A stretch of DNA of 63,511 nucleotides from an uncultured Clostridia bacterium (lineage in GTDB: Bacteria; Bacillota; Clostridia; Oscillospirales; Acutalibacteraceae). The notes under the pieces were generated by a model. That model was not told the origin of the DNA and did not search any database. It worked only from the letters and a program-made list of their open reading frames with translations. This document shows positions 25,163 to 33,849 of the stretch, one piece after another. Position 1 is the first letter of the stretch. Every line of letters starts with the position of its first letter. Where the stretch lies: NCBI GenBank assembly GCA_944376655.1, contig CALWDJ010000011.1:1-63511 (forward strand), in the 5' to 3' direction. Position numbers and translations under genes: made by a program.

Positions 25163-25861
25163 CTACTCAAAAATCAGTCCCAAGGAAACTGTGTTTCCAG
25201 TCTCATCTTCTGTAATCGAATATTTAATACAAAAAAATATTTTGATAAGATTAAAGCATGTAATTACAGAAAATACAACCGATAAAGCGGTAAATAAAGC
25301 CATTACAATAACAGCCGCAATTGAAGGACTTATATAGGACAAACACATTTTTGCAAGATAATATCCTAAAAAAGCACCTGCTGAAACAATAGCTGTGTTT
25401 CACAAATATGCGGCGGTTTTTTTGTTTTTATAATGTCCCCATTTTATTTTACAAAAAGTAATGAGCATATATAAAACAGCTGCAGCGGCTTGCAGCGCTA
25501 TATTGATAAAAATATCCGACACTGAAATATATTTGCCGGCCAAAAGTACGGTATAAGCAAAAAGCTGAAGAGCAGCATTTAATGACAAAATGGTTAGAGC
25601 GTTTGTAAAAAATCGCATGACAAAAGACGGTTTAGGGCAGCTGATATGAAAAGTATAGACTATTATTGCATAAATCGTAACAATAAACAGCTGCAAAACA
25701 GGAAAGAACAGTATGTTGCCTGCGATTGCGGCTGCAAAAGTAATAAAAGTCAAAAACGCAAAACATCCGGGAACAAGCATTCGCATTATTTTCAAAGAAA
25801 TATAATTCTGTGCTCCGAAATAGACAAAGCTTCTGATGTTGTCAATATCCGCAAGAATCAC
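25163..25861 (-). pseudogene. Membrane protein gene interrupted by an in-frame TGA
   Basis: The minus frame runs 153 codons from GTG 25861, meets TGA at 25402-25400, and continues in the same frame without another stop for 78 codons to 25163. The bridge codons read NTAIVSAGAFLGYYLAK, then MCLSYISPSIAAVIVMALF. The whole would be a roughly 230-aa protein with 6-7 membrane helices; the stop removes the last two. The start is uncertain because GAGGTG overlaps the GTG. I do not recognise the family. A sequencing error would be an alternative explanation. Confidence 0.6.
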
Positions 25862-25949
25862 CTCTTTGTAAAATAATTATGATATCATAAATCATACACA
25901 GCCGCTTTTAAAAATATTATATTGTACGGTACAGACATTTTCAAGATTT

Positions 25950-26171
25950 TTAAAGCACAGATATTCCGGCGCAGTCCTCGGAGCGTATCGCTATCACGGC
26001 GCCTCTTACAAGAAACGCCTTAGGGTCGCCCGCCGGACTTTCCCCGACACACTCGACCGCCGTGCCCGGTATCATTCCGATATCAAGCAGCCGTCTCCTC
26101 ATACCGCCCTTTAAATTTATTTCGTCTATGACAGCCCCGTCACCGGGCTTAAGCGCAGCAAGATTCCGCAT
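25950..26171 (-). CDS. feoA: FeoA-domain protein
   Basis: A 73-aa SH3-like FeoA protein: LAALKPGDGAVIDEINLKGGMRRRLLDIGMIPGT followed by a second barrel strand FLVRGAVIAIRSEDC. FeoA partners the FeoB ferrous-iron permease, but no feoB is adjacent, so this is an orphan copy. The ATG at 26171 has AGGGAG 10 nt upstream; a GTG 9 nt earlier is too near the site. Confidence 0.88.
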   Translation of the reverse strand: MRNLAALKPGDGAVIDEINLKGGMRRRLLDIGMIPGTAVECVGESPAGDPKAFLVRGAVIAIRSEDCAGISVL

Positions 26172-26265
26172 TTTCAGCACGCTCCCTTTATATGTTAAGC
26201 GGCTTTTAAAGCCATGCTGTTATTATTATATTCCGGTCAGCGCGGTGCGGTTACGCATAAAACCG

Positions 26266-26294
26266 TTGCAAAAATCAAAGCTCTGTGTTATATT
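26266..26294 (+). promoter_or_regulatory. SigA promoter of the AraC-type gene
   Basis: TTGCAA (26266-26271), 17-bp spacer, TATATT (26289-26294), about 37 nt before the TTG start. Confidence 0.8.
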
Positions 26295-26330
26295 ACATTT
26301 AAAAATGAGCGAAAAGAGGTGCTGACTGTT

Positions 26331-27122
26331 TTGGATATTTTTTATGAAAACAAAATCTCTCCCATAAGCCGTATGCAGGAAAACTCCTTAAGCCGTCTGC
26401 CTCATTTGCATAAAGAGCTCGAGGCTATTTATGTTTTCAAAGGCAAAGCGGTTGCATACGCGGATAAAAACAGCTACCTTTTAAATGCCGGAGATACCTT
26501 TATAACCTTTCCTAACCAGATCCACTATTACGACACTCTTCAAAACGGAAAATATCTTGTAGTCATTTTCTCACCTGACATTCTTTACAGAATAAGCGGC
26601 GAAATATCAAAATGTATCCCCGACACTAATTTTATACCCGCCGGAAACCGGATAATTTCGCAGTCGTTCAAAAGCATTTCCGAGGCCGACGGAGAATATG
26701 CCGATGTGGCGATTAACGGATATCTTAACATTTTTATGAGCGCAATTCTTCCGGAACTTACGCTTAAAACCGTTTCGGCCGAAAGCACCTCGGCGTTTTA
26801 CAGCATTATAGATTTCTGCAGTCACAATTTTAAGGAGGAGCTCACGCTTGACCTTGTGGCGGACAGTCTTCATTTAAGCAAATATTATATTTCACACCTG
26901 ATAAACAAAAAGCTCAGCCAAAGCTTCAGCGAATACATAAACAACCTTCGCATCAGCGAGGCGTGCAATTTGCTCAGAAAAAGCGACATGAAAATAGCCG
27001 ACATCTCTGAAGATGTCGGCTTCGGAACGATAAGATCCTTCAACCGCTCATTCAAGCAGATAATGAAAGTCTCCCCCGCTGAGTACCGCAGCAATATCGC
27101 GGCGCTTAAAAAATCGATTTAA
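26331..27122 (+). CDS. AraC family regulator with N-terminal cupin
   Basis: A 263-aa regulator. Residues 1-100 form a cupin sensor (SRLPHLHKELEAIYVFKGKAVAYADKNSYLLNAGDTF). The C-terminal ~100 residues hold two helix-turn-helix units (LDLVADSLHLSKYYISHLINK and IADISEDVGFGTIRSFNRSFKQIMKVSPAEYR). TTG start chosen from GAGGTG 9 nt upstream and the promoter position; the longer open frame would begin upstream of the promoter. It is convergent with, and overlaps by 17 bp, the last gene of the sugar operon it probably regulates. Confidence 0.9.
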   Translation: MDIFYENKISPISRMQENSLSRLPHLHKELEAIYVFKGKAVAYADKNSYLLNAGDTFITFPNQIHYYDTLQNGKYLVVIFSPDILYRISGEISKCIPDTNFIPAGNRIISQSFKSISEADGEYADVAINGYLNIFMSAILPELTLKTVSAESTSAFYSIIDFCSHNFKEELTLDLVADSLHLSKYYISHLINKKLSQSFSEYINNLRISEACNLLRKSDMKIADISEDVGFGTIRSFNRSFKQIMKVSPAEYRSNIAALKKSI

Positions 27123-27921
27123 GGTACTTTATGCTCGCTTCGGCACATTCAATCGGAGTTTTGCCCATGCTCGGATTGTCCTGCTCGACTACTACCCACT
27201 TCGCGCCTACTTCCTTTGAAGCGTCAAGAATAGCCGGGAAATTCTGCACTCCGCTGCCTACCGGACGGAACTCAAAGCTGCCTGACGACTCTTTCTTCTT
27301 GTCATCATCAATGCCTATCAGAGCGTACATATTCTCGCTCTTGCCGCCTGTGAAATCCTTTAAATGAACGATTTCCACGCGTCCCGCGTACTTGCGGATA
27401 TACTCTGCCGGATTCTCACCGCCCACATTTACCCAGCAGGTATCTATCTGGGTCGAAAGCAGGTCGGCAGGAACCTCCTTGTAAAGAATATCAAGAGCGT
27501 ACTCGCCGTTTATCTTTACAAACTCAAAATCATGGTTATGGTAGCACAGCTTCATACCAAGCTCACTGGCTTTTTTGCCCAGCATTTTTGCTCCCTCGAT
27601 TACTTCGGCGAACTTATCCTGACCCGGACGGTATTCCTCGGTAAGATAAGGGATAACAACATATTCGCAGCCAATCTCGGCGTAAACCGAAAGAAGGTCG
27701 GGGTCGTTCATCATATCGACAAACGGAACGTGCGCGGAAATCGGTATAAGTCCTATTTCGCCGCACATTTTCTTTATCTCGGCGGCGCTTTTGCCGAAAA
27801 GTCCGGCAAACTCAACACCGTCATAACCGAGAGCCTTTACCTTTTTAAGAGTGCCCTCAAAATCGGCCTCCATATCGTCCCTTACAGAATAAAGCTGTAA
27901 AGCGATCGGAAAATCATACAT
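27106..27921 (-). CDS. Sugar phosphate isomerase/epimerase (AP-endonuclease-2-type TIM barrel) 1
   Basis: A 271-aa xylose-isomerase-like TIM barrel: LQLYSVRDDMEADFEGTLKKV, DGVEFAGLFG, ISAHVPF, LCYHNHDFEF (metal His), QIDTCWVNVGG (Asp), VHLKDF and WVVVEQDNP (Glu). Members isomerise, epimerise or cleave keto-sugars and inositol derivatives with Mn2+ or Mg2+. GAGGTG lies 8 nt before the ATG at 27921. Last gene of a six-gene operon with three Gfo/Idh/MocA dehydrogenases. Confidence 0.88.
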   Translation of the reverse strand: MYDFPIALQLYSVRDDMEADFEGTLKKVKALGYDGVEFAGLFGKSAAEIKKMCGEIGLIPISAHVPFVDMMNDPDLLSVYAEIGCEYVVIPYLTEEYRPGQDKFAEVIEGAKMLGKKASELGMKLCYHNHDFEFVKINGEYALDILYKEVPADLLSTQIDTCWVNVGGENPAEYIRKYAGRVEIVHLKDFTGGKSENMYALIGIDDDKKKESSGSFEFRPVGSGVQNFPAILDASKEVGAKWVVVEQDNPSMGKTPIECAEASIKYLKSIF

Positions 27922-27980
27922 AGCTTTCACCTCGTTTTATTATTACCGGCAGCCGTAAGCGGCTGCCGGCTTTGTTGTAA

Positions 27981-29138
27981 TTACATTTCGGGTATATTTA
28001 TCTCAACCTCATGGCCGCAGTCGCTTGACTTCTTTATACCGTCAAGTATAGCCTGGTTGTAGATTATCTGGCTGGTCGGAACCGGAGCCTCACCGCCGGT
28101 GATAACCGCGTCAAGGAATGAGCGTATCTTAAGGTCAAACAGATCCTTTGTAGCGGGCAGAAGCGGTATCTCGGTCTGAACAGGCTCGCCTGCAACATCG
28201 TGATAAATGGTCATCGGCTTATAGAAGGAGCCGTTCCAGCAATCGGTCGACGGAATACGCAAAGAGCCCTTTGTACCCATAATTATGGTATCTCCGGGAG
28301 TGTCAAGATGCATATACCACGCGATACGGAAATCGAGTATAATGCCGCCCTCAAGACGTATGTAAGCCGATGCGAAATCGTCAACGCCGAATTTCTTCGC
28401 GCACTCCGGCTTGCCTACCTGCGAGTAAGCCTCAGGTGTGGTGCCGAAGTAATCGGTAGCGGTTCCGCTTACGGTGAGCGGCTTAGGATTGCCGAGAGCG
28501 TTCATAACAAGGTCGATTGAGTAGCAGCCGATATCGCCGAGAGCGCCGAGTCCCGCTTTATCCTTTTCGATAAAGGTCTCGGACCAGCTTACCGGAATAC
28601 CGTGTCTGCGTCCGCCGCCGGTCTGAACATAGTATATTCTTCCAAGCTCGCCTGACTGAACGATTTTCTTTATCATCTGCATATTAGCGTCAAATCTCGG
28701 CTGGAAGCCTACCGAAACTATCTTTCCGCTTTTCTTCTCAGCCTCACGGATAGCGATAGCCTCCTCAAGTGTTACGGTCATCGGCTTCTCAAGCAGAACC
28801 GGAAGGCCATGCTCAAGAGCGTAAATGGTACACTCGGCGTGTGTGCAGTTATAGGTGCATACGCTTACCGCGTCAAGGTTCATGGTGTCGATCATTTCCT
28901 TGTAGTCGGTGAAGTCCTTCGCCTCTACCTCGTGAGACTTAAAGAATTCAGCCGCTTTTCCGGGAATTAGGTCTGCACCCGCGACCACCTCAACATCAGG
29001 CTGCTTTAAATAGCTTGCTATGTGAGAATTGGCTATTCCGCCTGTTCCGATTATTCCGATACGCAGCTTGCGGTCGCTTCTTACAACCTCTTTAGCGGTC
29101 ATATCGCTTGTGAAATTGTTCATGTCAATTTTTGCCAT
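27981..29138 (-). CDS. Gfo/Idh/MocA family oxidoreductase 1
   Basis: A 385-aa NAD(P)-dependent sugar oxidoreductase. N-terminal Rossmann fold KLRIGIIGTGGIANSHIASYL, the family motif LLEKPMTVTLEEA, and a catalytic region GDIGCYSIDLVMNALG. The C-terminal half is the alpha/beta substrate domain (DFRIAWYMHLDTPGDTIIMGTKGSLRI). A strong GGAGGT precedes the ATG. The sugar substrate cannot be read from sequence. Confidence 0.92.
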   Translation of the reverse strand: MAKIDMNNFTSDMTAKEVVRSDRKLRIGIIGTGGIANSHIASYLKQPDVEVVAGADLIPGKAAEFFKSHEVEAKDFTDYKEMIDTMNLDAVSVCTYNCTHAECTIYALEHGLPVLLEKPMTVTLEEAIAIREAEKKSGKIVSVGFQPRFDANMQMIKKIVQSGELGRIYYVQTGGGRRHGIPVSWSETFIEKDKAGLGALGDIGCYSIDLVMNALGNPKPLTVSGTATDYFGTTPEAYSQVGKPECAKKFGVDDFASAYIRLEGGIILDFRIAWYMHLDTPGDTIIMGTKGSLRIPSTDCWNGSFYKPMTIYHDVAGEPVQTEIPLLPATKDLFDLKIRSFLDAVITGGEAPVPTSQIIYNQAILDGIKKSSDCGHEVEINIPEM

Positions 29139-29157
29139 TTTTACTACCTCCAGTTAT

Positions 29158-30072
29158 TTATATAACGAACTGACGCATATAGCGGCAGCTCAAGGTTACC
29201 GAATCCTTAACCCGTTCTTTCGAGCCCTCAAACGCCTTATCCTCAACCTCAATACAGGCGTAGCCGTCATAGCCTATATCGGTAAGTGCTGAAACATACC
29301 TTCCCCAGTCGACATCACCAAGTCCCGGCAGCTTCGGGCTCATAAAATCAAGCGGATAGCCCATTATGCCGACATCGTTCAGCTTATCGGGATACAGCTT
29401 TATATCCTTGAAATGAACATGGAATATCCTGTCCTTAAATTCGTAAAGCGGCTTTATATAATCAATATGCTGCCAGATAAAATGGCTCGGATCATAGTTT
29501 ATACCGAAATTTTTGCTCGGTATAAGCTCGAACATCTTACGCCACAGAGCCGGTGTGGTAAAGAGGTTCTGTCCGCCCGGCCACTGGTCGGGACCGAAAA
29601 GCATCGGGCAGTTTTCAATCGCTATCTTTACACCCTTTTCCTCGGCAAGGGCGATTATCGGCGGCCAGATTTCCTTGAACAGCTCTATATTTTCCTCTAC
29701 GGTTTTATGCTGGTCACGGCCTATAAAGGTGGTAACCATATTGACGCCCAGCAGCGCGCTCATATTTATAACCTTTTTAAGATGCGCTATGTTCGCCGCT
29801 CTCTTTTCGGTGTCGCCGTCCATTGTATTGGGATAAAACGCGAGCGATGAAATTTCTATTCCCTTTTTCGCGCAGAAATCCTTTATGTAGGAAATATACT
29901 CGTCCGAGGTATTATCCACATCGATATGGCTTACCCCGGCGTATCTGCGCTCCGCCTTTCCCTGCGGCCAGCAGGCGACCTCAATGCACTCGCAACCGTT
30001 CGCGACCGCGTTCTCGACCGCTTCCTCAAATGTGAAACCGTCATAAATCGCACTTACAATTCCAAGCTTCAT
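29158..30072 (-). CDS. Sugar phosphate isomerase/epimerase (AP-endonuclease-2-type TIM barrel) 2
   Basis: A 304-aa TIM barrel related to IolE/IolH-like proteins: MKLGIVSAIYDGFTFEEAVE, IEVACWPQGKAERRYAG, VKIAIENCPMLFG (Glu), GINYDPSHFIWQ (Asp, His), FHVHFKDIKL and YACIEVEDKAF (Glu). ATG at 30072 with AAGGAG, overlapping the upstream oxidoreductase stop by 4 nt. An upstream in-frame ATG lacks a site. Confidence 0.9.
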   Translation of the reverse strand: MKLGIVSAIYDGFTFEEAVENAVANGCECIEVACWPQGKAERRYAGVSHIDVDNTSDEYISYIKDFCAKKGIEISSLAFYPNTMDGDTEKRAANIAHLKKVINMSALLGVNMVTTFIGRDQHKTVEENIELFKEIWPPIIALAEEKGVKIAIENCPMLFGPDQWPGGQNLFTTPALWRKMFELIPSKNFGINYDPSHFIWQHIDYIKPLYEFKDRIFHVHFKDIKLYPDKLNDVGIMGYPLDFMSPKLPGLGDVDWGRYVSALTDIGYDGYACIEVEDKAFEGSKERVKDSVTLSCRYMRQFVI

Positions 30073-31067
30073 AATCTGTACTCCTTTAACGGATATTTTA
30101 TTTTTGCATCTGATTTTATCATATCCATACATTTATGGACATTGTGCGTTAGCTTGCTAACCTCTTTGTAATCCTCCGCAAAGTCATTGGGATTTTCTAT
30201 CCAGCCGGCGAACTTTTCCGCCTCTCCACGCATTACTTCTTCTCTCGGAGGATAGCCGAGAAGCTGCTTTTCCTCTCCGTTTCTGACAAGAGATATTCCG
30301 GCGTACTGGGAAACCGAGCCGATTTTAACCGTACCGCGGTCTCCCGTTATTTCCGAGCCTGCCGCGCTTTGTCCGGTTTTGCTGTATGATAGCACCGCCG
30401 TAAAATCGCCGTAATCGAATACAGCGGCTCCCGCGCCGTCCGCACCCCCTTTAAGGAAGGAAGCGCCGGCCTTTATGCCGCGCGGCATACCGAAAAGGTC
30501 GACAGCCGCGTAAACACAGTAAACTCCCAAATCCATAAGCGTTCCGGCGCCAAGCGACATATCGAATATATTGACGCTCTCTCCCGCGGCAAAACGCTCA
30601 TATCTGCTTGAAAGCTGACCGAAATCAATTCTCGCAAGCGATATTTTTCCTATTTTCCCTACCGCGTCAAGCAATATATCCCTGCCAGCGCAGTGCCTTG
30701 ACATAATAGCCTCCGCATAAACAAGCCCGTTTTTGCGCGCGTATTCGCTCAGCCTGTCGTACTGTCCGCATTCCGTGACAATCGGCTTTTCACACAGTAC
30801 ATGCTTGCCGTTCTCAAGAAACAGCCTTGACTGCTCTGCGTGAAACACGTTAGGCGTGGCGATATACACCGCGTCAATTCCGCTGTCACACGCCAAAGCG
30901 ACAAGATCGTCGCAGCAGCCCGAAAAACCCTGCGCCGCCGCGAAGCTCTCCCCGCGCGATTTATCTCTTGAATATGCTGTCTTAAAAACATATCTTCCCG
31001 TAAGTCTGCATGCCGCGAGAAACTTCTCTGTAATCGCGCTTGTTCCCACCGTGGCAAGCCTTACCAT
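30069..31067 (-). CDS. Gfo/Idh/MocA family oxidoreductase 2
   Basis: A 332-aa member with a less regular dinucleotide loop (VRLATVGTSAITEKFLAA) and the core motif VLCEKPIVTECGQYD, then FDMSLGAGTLMDLGVYCVYAAVDLFG. The form resembles dimeric dihydrodiol / glucose-fructose oxidoreductase-like proteins. It shares one base with the upstream gene (TGATG) and 4 with the downstream one, so translation is coupled across three genes. Confidence 0.9.
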   Translation of the reverse strand: MVRLATVGTSAITEKFLAACRLTGRYVFKTAYSRDKSRGESFAAAQGFSGCCDDLVALACDSGIDAVYIATPNVFHAEQSRLFLENGKHVLCEKPIVTECGQYDRLSEYARKNGLVYAEAIMSRHCAGRDILLDAVGKIGKISLARIDFGQLSSRYERFAAGESVNIFDMSLGAGTLMDLGVYCVYAAVDLFGMPRGIKAGASFLKGGADGAGAAVFDYGDFTAVLSYSKTGQSAAGSEITGDRGTVKIGSVSQYAGISLVRNGEEKQLLGYPPREEVMRGEAEKFAGWIENPNDFAEDYKEVSKLTHNVHKCMDMIKSDAKIKYPLKEYRL

Positions 31068-32113
31068 CAGATATTTACCTCGGTCGCCTGCTTTTTGTCA
31101 GACGAGCAGAACGCCGCCTCCATCACCTGCATTACCCGACGCACCTGAGCGTGGGTTATAAGAGACTGCTCTTTTCCGTCAAGCGCGGCGCAGAAATTGC
31201 GGTAAAAATCATGCACGTCGCTCACCGGACGCTCCGCCTCGTACATGTCAAGCGTTACCTCGTCACGCGGCGCCATGGTTTTTGTGATGCCCGCCGCGGT
31301 CTGAACCGGCAGCACCTCTTTTTCGTTCCACGCCTTCATTCTGGCAACCTGAGCGTTTTTGCGCCAGTCCTCGATTATGGCGCTGCCTTTCTCGCACTGG
31401 AGATAAAAACGCGGCATAGCTATAAAGTTATATGTACCGACCTCAACATATGCGGTTTTTCCGCTCTCGAAATACATTGTGAGCTTAAAGCCGTCGTCAA
31501 CCTCTTTGTTTGTGATGTGGGTCTCAGTGCAGTATATCCTCACAATCTTTTCCTTTATTATCTGGAGAATCTGGTCGATAAGGTGCACACCCCAGTCAAG
31601 TATCATTCCGCCGCCCTGCTTTTTAGTGCAGCGCCAGTCGCTCGGGATACCTCTTGAACCGTGTATTCTTGACTCGATATTTATAAGCCCGCCTATTTCA
31701 CCTGACTCAACAATTTTTTTCATTGCGAGGAAATCAACGTCCCACCGTCTGTTCTGGTGAACGGTAAACAGCTTTCCCGTTCTGTCAGCCGCCGCCGTCA
31801 TCTCGTCAAACGCCGCCACAGACATCTCGACCGGCTTTTCACAGATGACGTTTTTGCCCGCCTCAAGCGACTTTATGACAAGCTCCTTATGGTCGTCGTT
31901 CGGAACAGCTATAACGACAGATTCCACGGCGCTGTCCGCCAGCAGTTCCTCAAGCGAGCCGTAGGCGTGAATACCGTTTTTTTCAGCCGCCGCGTTTTTT
32001 GCCGGATCAATATCGTAAACGCCGGCAAGCTCCGCCACGTCGCTCGCAAGTATCTGTCTTGTGTGCCACGCGCCCTGTCCGCCGTAGCCTATTACGGCAA
32101 AACTTTTTTTCAT
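31067..32113 (-). CDS. Gfo/Idh/MocA family oxidoreductase 3
   Basis: A 348-aa member: SFAVIGYGGQGAWHTRQIL (Rossmann), VICEKPVEMSVAAF, VHQNRRWDVDF and GGMILDWGVHLIDQIL. The HQNRRWD stretch is typical of the virulence-factor MviM-like branch. GGAGAG precedes the ATG. Second gene of the operon, after thuA. Confidence 0.92.
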   Translation of the reverse strand: MKKSFAVIGYGGQGAWHTRQILASDVAELAGVYDIDPAKNAAAEKNGIHAYGSLEELLADSAVESVVIAVPNDDHKELVIKSLEAGKNVICEKPVEMSVAAFDEMTAAADRTGKLFTVHQNRRWDVDFLAMKKIVESGEIGGLINIESRIHGSRGIPSDWRCTKKQGGGMILDWGVHLIDQILQIIKEKIVRIYCTETHITNKEVDDGFKLTMYFESGKTAYVEVGTYNFIAMPRFYLQCEKGSAIIEDWRKNAQVARMKAWNEKEVLPVQTAAGITKTMAPRDEVTLDMYEAERPVSDVHDFYRNFCAALDGKEQSLITHAQVRRVMQVMEAAFCSSDKKQATEVNI

Positions 32114-32177
32114 ACTTTTTTCTCTCCGTTCAGCGCGGAATTACGGTTCCGCATTTTTTACCGAGGTATATTCCGGA

Positions 32178-32885
32178 TTACTTTTCGATTTTCTTTACGT
32201 TCGGACATTCAATAACCTTGCGGTAATCCGAATATGTCCAGTAAACCGCGTTCTTTATTACCCTTATTACATCAGGGTTATGATAGGTCGGATATGTCTC
32301 GTGACCGGGCTGGAAATAGAATATCTTTCCGTAGCCGCGCCTGTAACAGCAGCCTGACCTGAATGCCTCGCCGCCTTCGTAGCTGCCTATGAATATCAGC
32401 TTGTCAGGCTCGGGTATGCTGAAAGGCTCAGTATAGGTTTCTTCGTGATCAAGCTTTATATAGCGGTCGATTCCCGTTGCTATCGGGTGGCTCGGATCGC
32501 ACGCCCACACATACTCATAGTCTCCGTCCTCTCTCCAGCCGAGTGAGCAGGGTGTTCCCATGAGCAGCCTGAACGGCTTTGAATGGTGAGCGGAGTGCAG
32601 GAATATCATTCCCATACCGGAAAGAACTGCGTTCTGTACCCTTGCTGCAACCTCGTCAGGCACGTCCCCGTGACACATATGACCCCACCATATCATAACG
32701 TCGGTGTCGGCAAGAAGCTCATCAGTTATATCGTTTACGGTATCCAGCGTTACGGTTCTTACCGTAATATCGCTGTCCTCCAGCTTCTCCTTAAGAGTGT
32801 TATGTATTCCTTCAGGATATATCGCCTTTACAGCCGGTTCGGTCTTTTCATGGACAAATTCGTTATAAATGGTTACTTTAATCAT
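32178..32885 (-). CDS. ThuA-like protein (trehalose utilization family)
   Basis: A 235-aa class I glutamine-amidotransferase-like fold: VTIYNEFVHEKTEPAV, DVMIWWGHMCHGDVPDEV, MGMIFLHSAHHSKPFRLLMG, and YGKIFYFQPGHETYPTYHNP. ThuA proteins accompany Gfo/Idh/MocA enzymes in 3-keto-disaccharide pathways. First gene of the operon, with a promoter at 32928-32956. GGTGAT lies before the ATG at 32885. Confidence 0.9.
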   Translation of the reverse strand: MIKVTIYNEFVHEKTEPAVKAIYPEGIHNTLKEKLEDSDITVRTVTLDTVNDITDELLADTDVMIWWGHMCHGDVPDEVAARVQNAVLSGMGMIFLHSAHHSKPFRLLMGTPCSLGWREDGDYEYVWACDPSHPIATGIDRYIKLDHEETYTEPFSIPEPDKLIFIGSYEGGEAFRSGCCYRRGYGKIFYFQPGHETYPTYHNPDVIRVIKNAVYWTYSDYRKVIECPNVKKIEK

Positions 32886-32927
32886 AAAATCACCCATCCC
32901 GCAAATAATTTATTATTTTATATTCTA

Positions 32928-32956
32928 ATTTTACAAATCTGTCCGATTCACTTCAA
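32928..32956 (-). promoter_or_regulatory. Promoter of the sugar-modification operon
   Basis: Minus strand TTGAAG (32956-32951), 17-bp spacer, TAAAAT (32933-32928), about 43 nt before the thuA start. Confidence 0.7.
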
Positions 32957-33064
32957 GTAAAATGTATTATATTTTATAGACAAATATTGCTATTGATTCC
33001 TTATTTCTCCTTAAAGGCTGCGTTTAATTGCTTCTTCGGCGGAAAAGCTATTAAAGGTGATATT

Positions 33065-33430
33065 ATGAAAGAAAAATCAAGAAAAAATCTGCTTACGGCG
33101 GCGTCGGGAATATGTATCGGCTTTATAAACGGTCTGCTCGGAGCGGGAGGCGGAATAATCGCGGTTCCGGTGCTCAGGCGCATGGGGCTTGAGCGCAAGC
33201 AGGCACACGCGAACGCCGTTGCGGTAATGCTGCCGATAAGTGTTATGAGTGCCGTACTATACCTTATGAACGGATATGTCGCCGTTTCCGACGCGCTCCC
33301 CTACATTCCCGGGGGAATAGCCGGAGCCGTTGCCGGAACATATATAATGAAAAAGATATCTCCGGTATGGCTCAAACGCATTTTCGGCGGCTTTATGGTC
33401 TACGCAGGCATACGCCTGCTGCTTAAATGA
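33065..33430 (+). CDS. TSUP/TauE-SafE family permease, N-terminal half protein
   Basis: A 121-aa protein with three to four helices that corresponds to one repeat of a TSUP carrier: ICIGFINGLLGAGGGIIAVPVL (signature GxxGGG) and ANAVAVMLPISVMSA. Full TSUP proteins are about 250 aa with two such repeats. The second repeat is encoded by the next gene, whose ATG overlaps this stop by 4 nt. AAAGGTG precedes the ATG. Substrate is perhaps a sulfur or organic anion; unknown. Confidence 0.85.
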   Translation: MKEKSRKNLLTAASGICIGFINGLLGAGGGIIAVPVLRRMGLERKQAHANAVAVMLPISVMSAVLYLMNGYVAVSDALPYIPGGIAGAVAGTYIMKKISPVWLKRIFGGFMVYAGIRLLLK

Positions 33431-33810
33431 AGTGGGCAGCCCTGATAGCGGGGCTTTTTGCAGGCACTGCGGGAGCGATGGGGCTCGGAGGCGGCGCGGT
33501 TCTTATAATACATCTCGCCCTTTTCACCGATACCCCGCAGCTTGAGTCACAGGGGATAAATCTGCTGTTTTTCATACCTATCGCTCTTGCAGCGGTCACG
33601 GTTTACGCCATAAAGAAAAATATCAGATGGCGGCTTGTGCTCAAAACCGCCGTCTGGGGACTCGTCGGCTCGGCAGCAGGGCTTATGCTTACGGACAGCA
33701 TAGGCGGCGATATAACGGGAAAAATTTTCGGCGGACTGCTCATAATTATGGGCGGCTTAGAAATATTCGGCAAAAAGGAAAAACCTCTTGATAAGAAAGC
33801 GGAAAAATGA
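33427..33810 (+). CDS. TSUP/TauE-SafE family permease, C-terminal half protein
   Basis: A 127-aa partner with the second repeat signature IAGLFAGTAGAMGLGGGAVLI and SQGINLLFFIPIALAAV. Overlap of ATGA with the first half suggests coupled synthesis and a heterodimer. The lexA promoter lies inside its 3' end. Confidence 0.85.
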   Translation: MKWAALIAGLFAGTAGAMGLGGGAVLIIHLALFTDTPQLESQGINLLFFIPIALAAVTVYAIKKNIRWRLVLKTAVWGLVGSAAGLMLTDSIGGDITGKIFGGLLIIMGGLEIFGKKEKPLDKKAEK

Positions 33811-33816
33811 TATAAT
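33788..33816 (+). promoter_or_regulatory. SigA promoter of lexA
   Basis: TTGATA (33788-33793), 17-bp spacer, TATAAT (33811-33816), within and just after the permease 3' end. Confidence 0.88.
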
Positions 33817-33821
33817 CTGAT

Positions 33822-33835
33822 AGAATAAATGTTCG
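33822..33835 (+). promoter_or_regulatory. LexA (SOS) box candidate
   Basis: aGAAtaaatGTTCG matches the Gram-positive box GAAC-N4-GTTC with one change (GAAT). It lies directly after the -10 box at the expected transcript start, where a repressor would autoregulate lexA. Confidence 0.65.
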
Positions 33836-33849
33836 ATGGAGGTTTTCAT

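Noticed and set aside
25400-25402. TGA as a selenocysteine or recoded codon
   Set aside because: The context is a hydrophobic membrane protein with no SECIS-like hairpin after the codon, and other genes use TGA as stop, so nonsense mutation is simpler.
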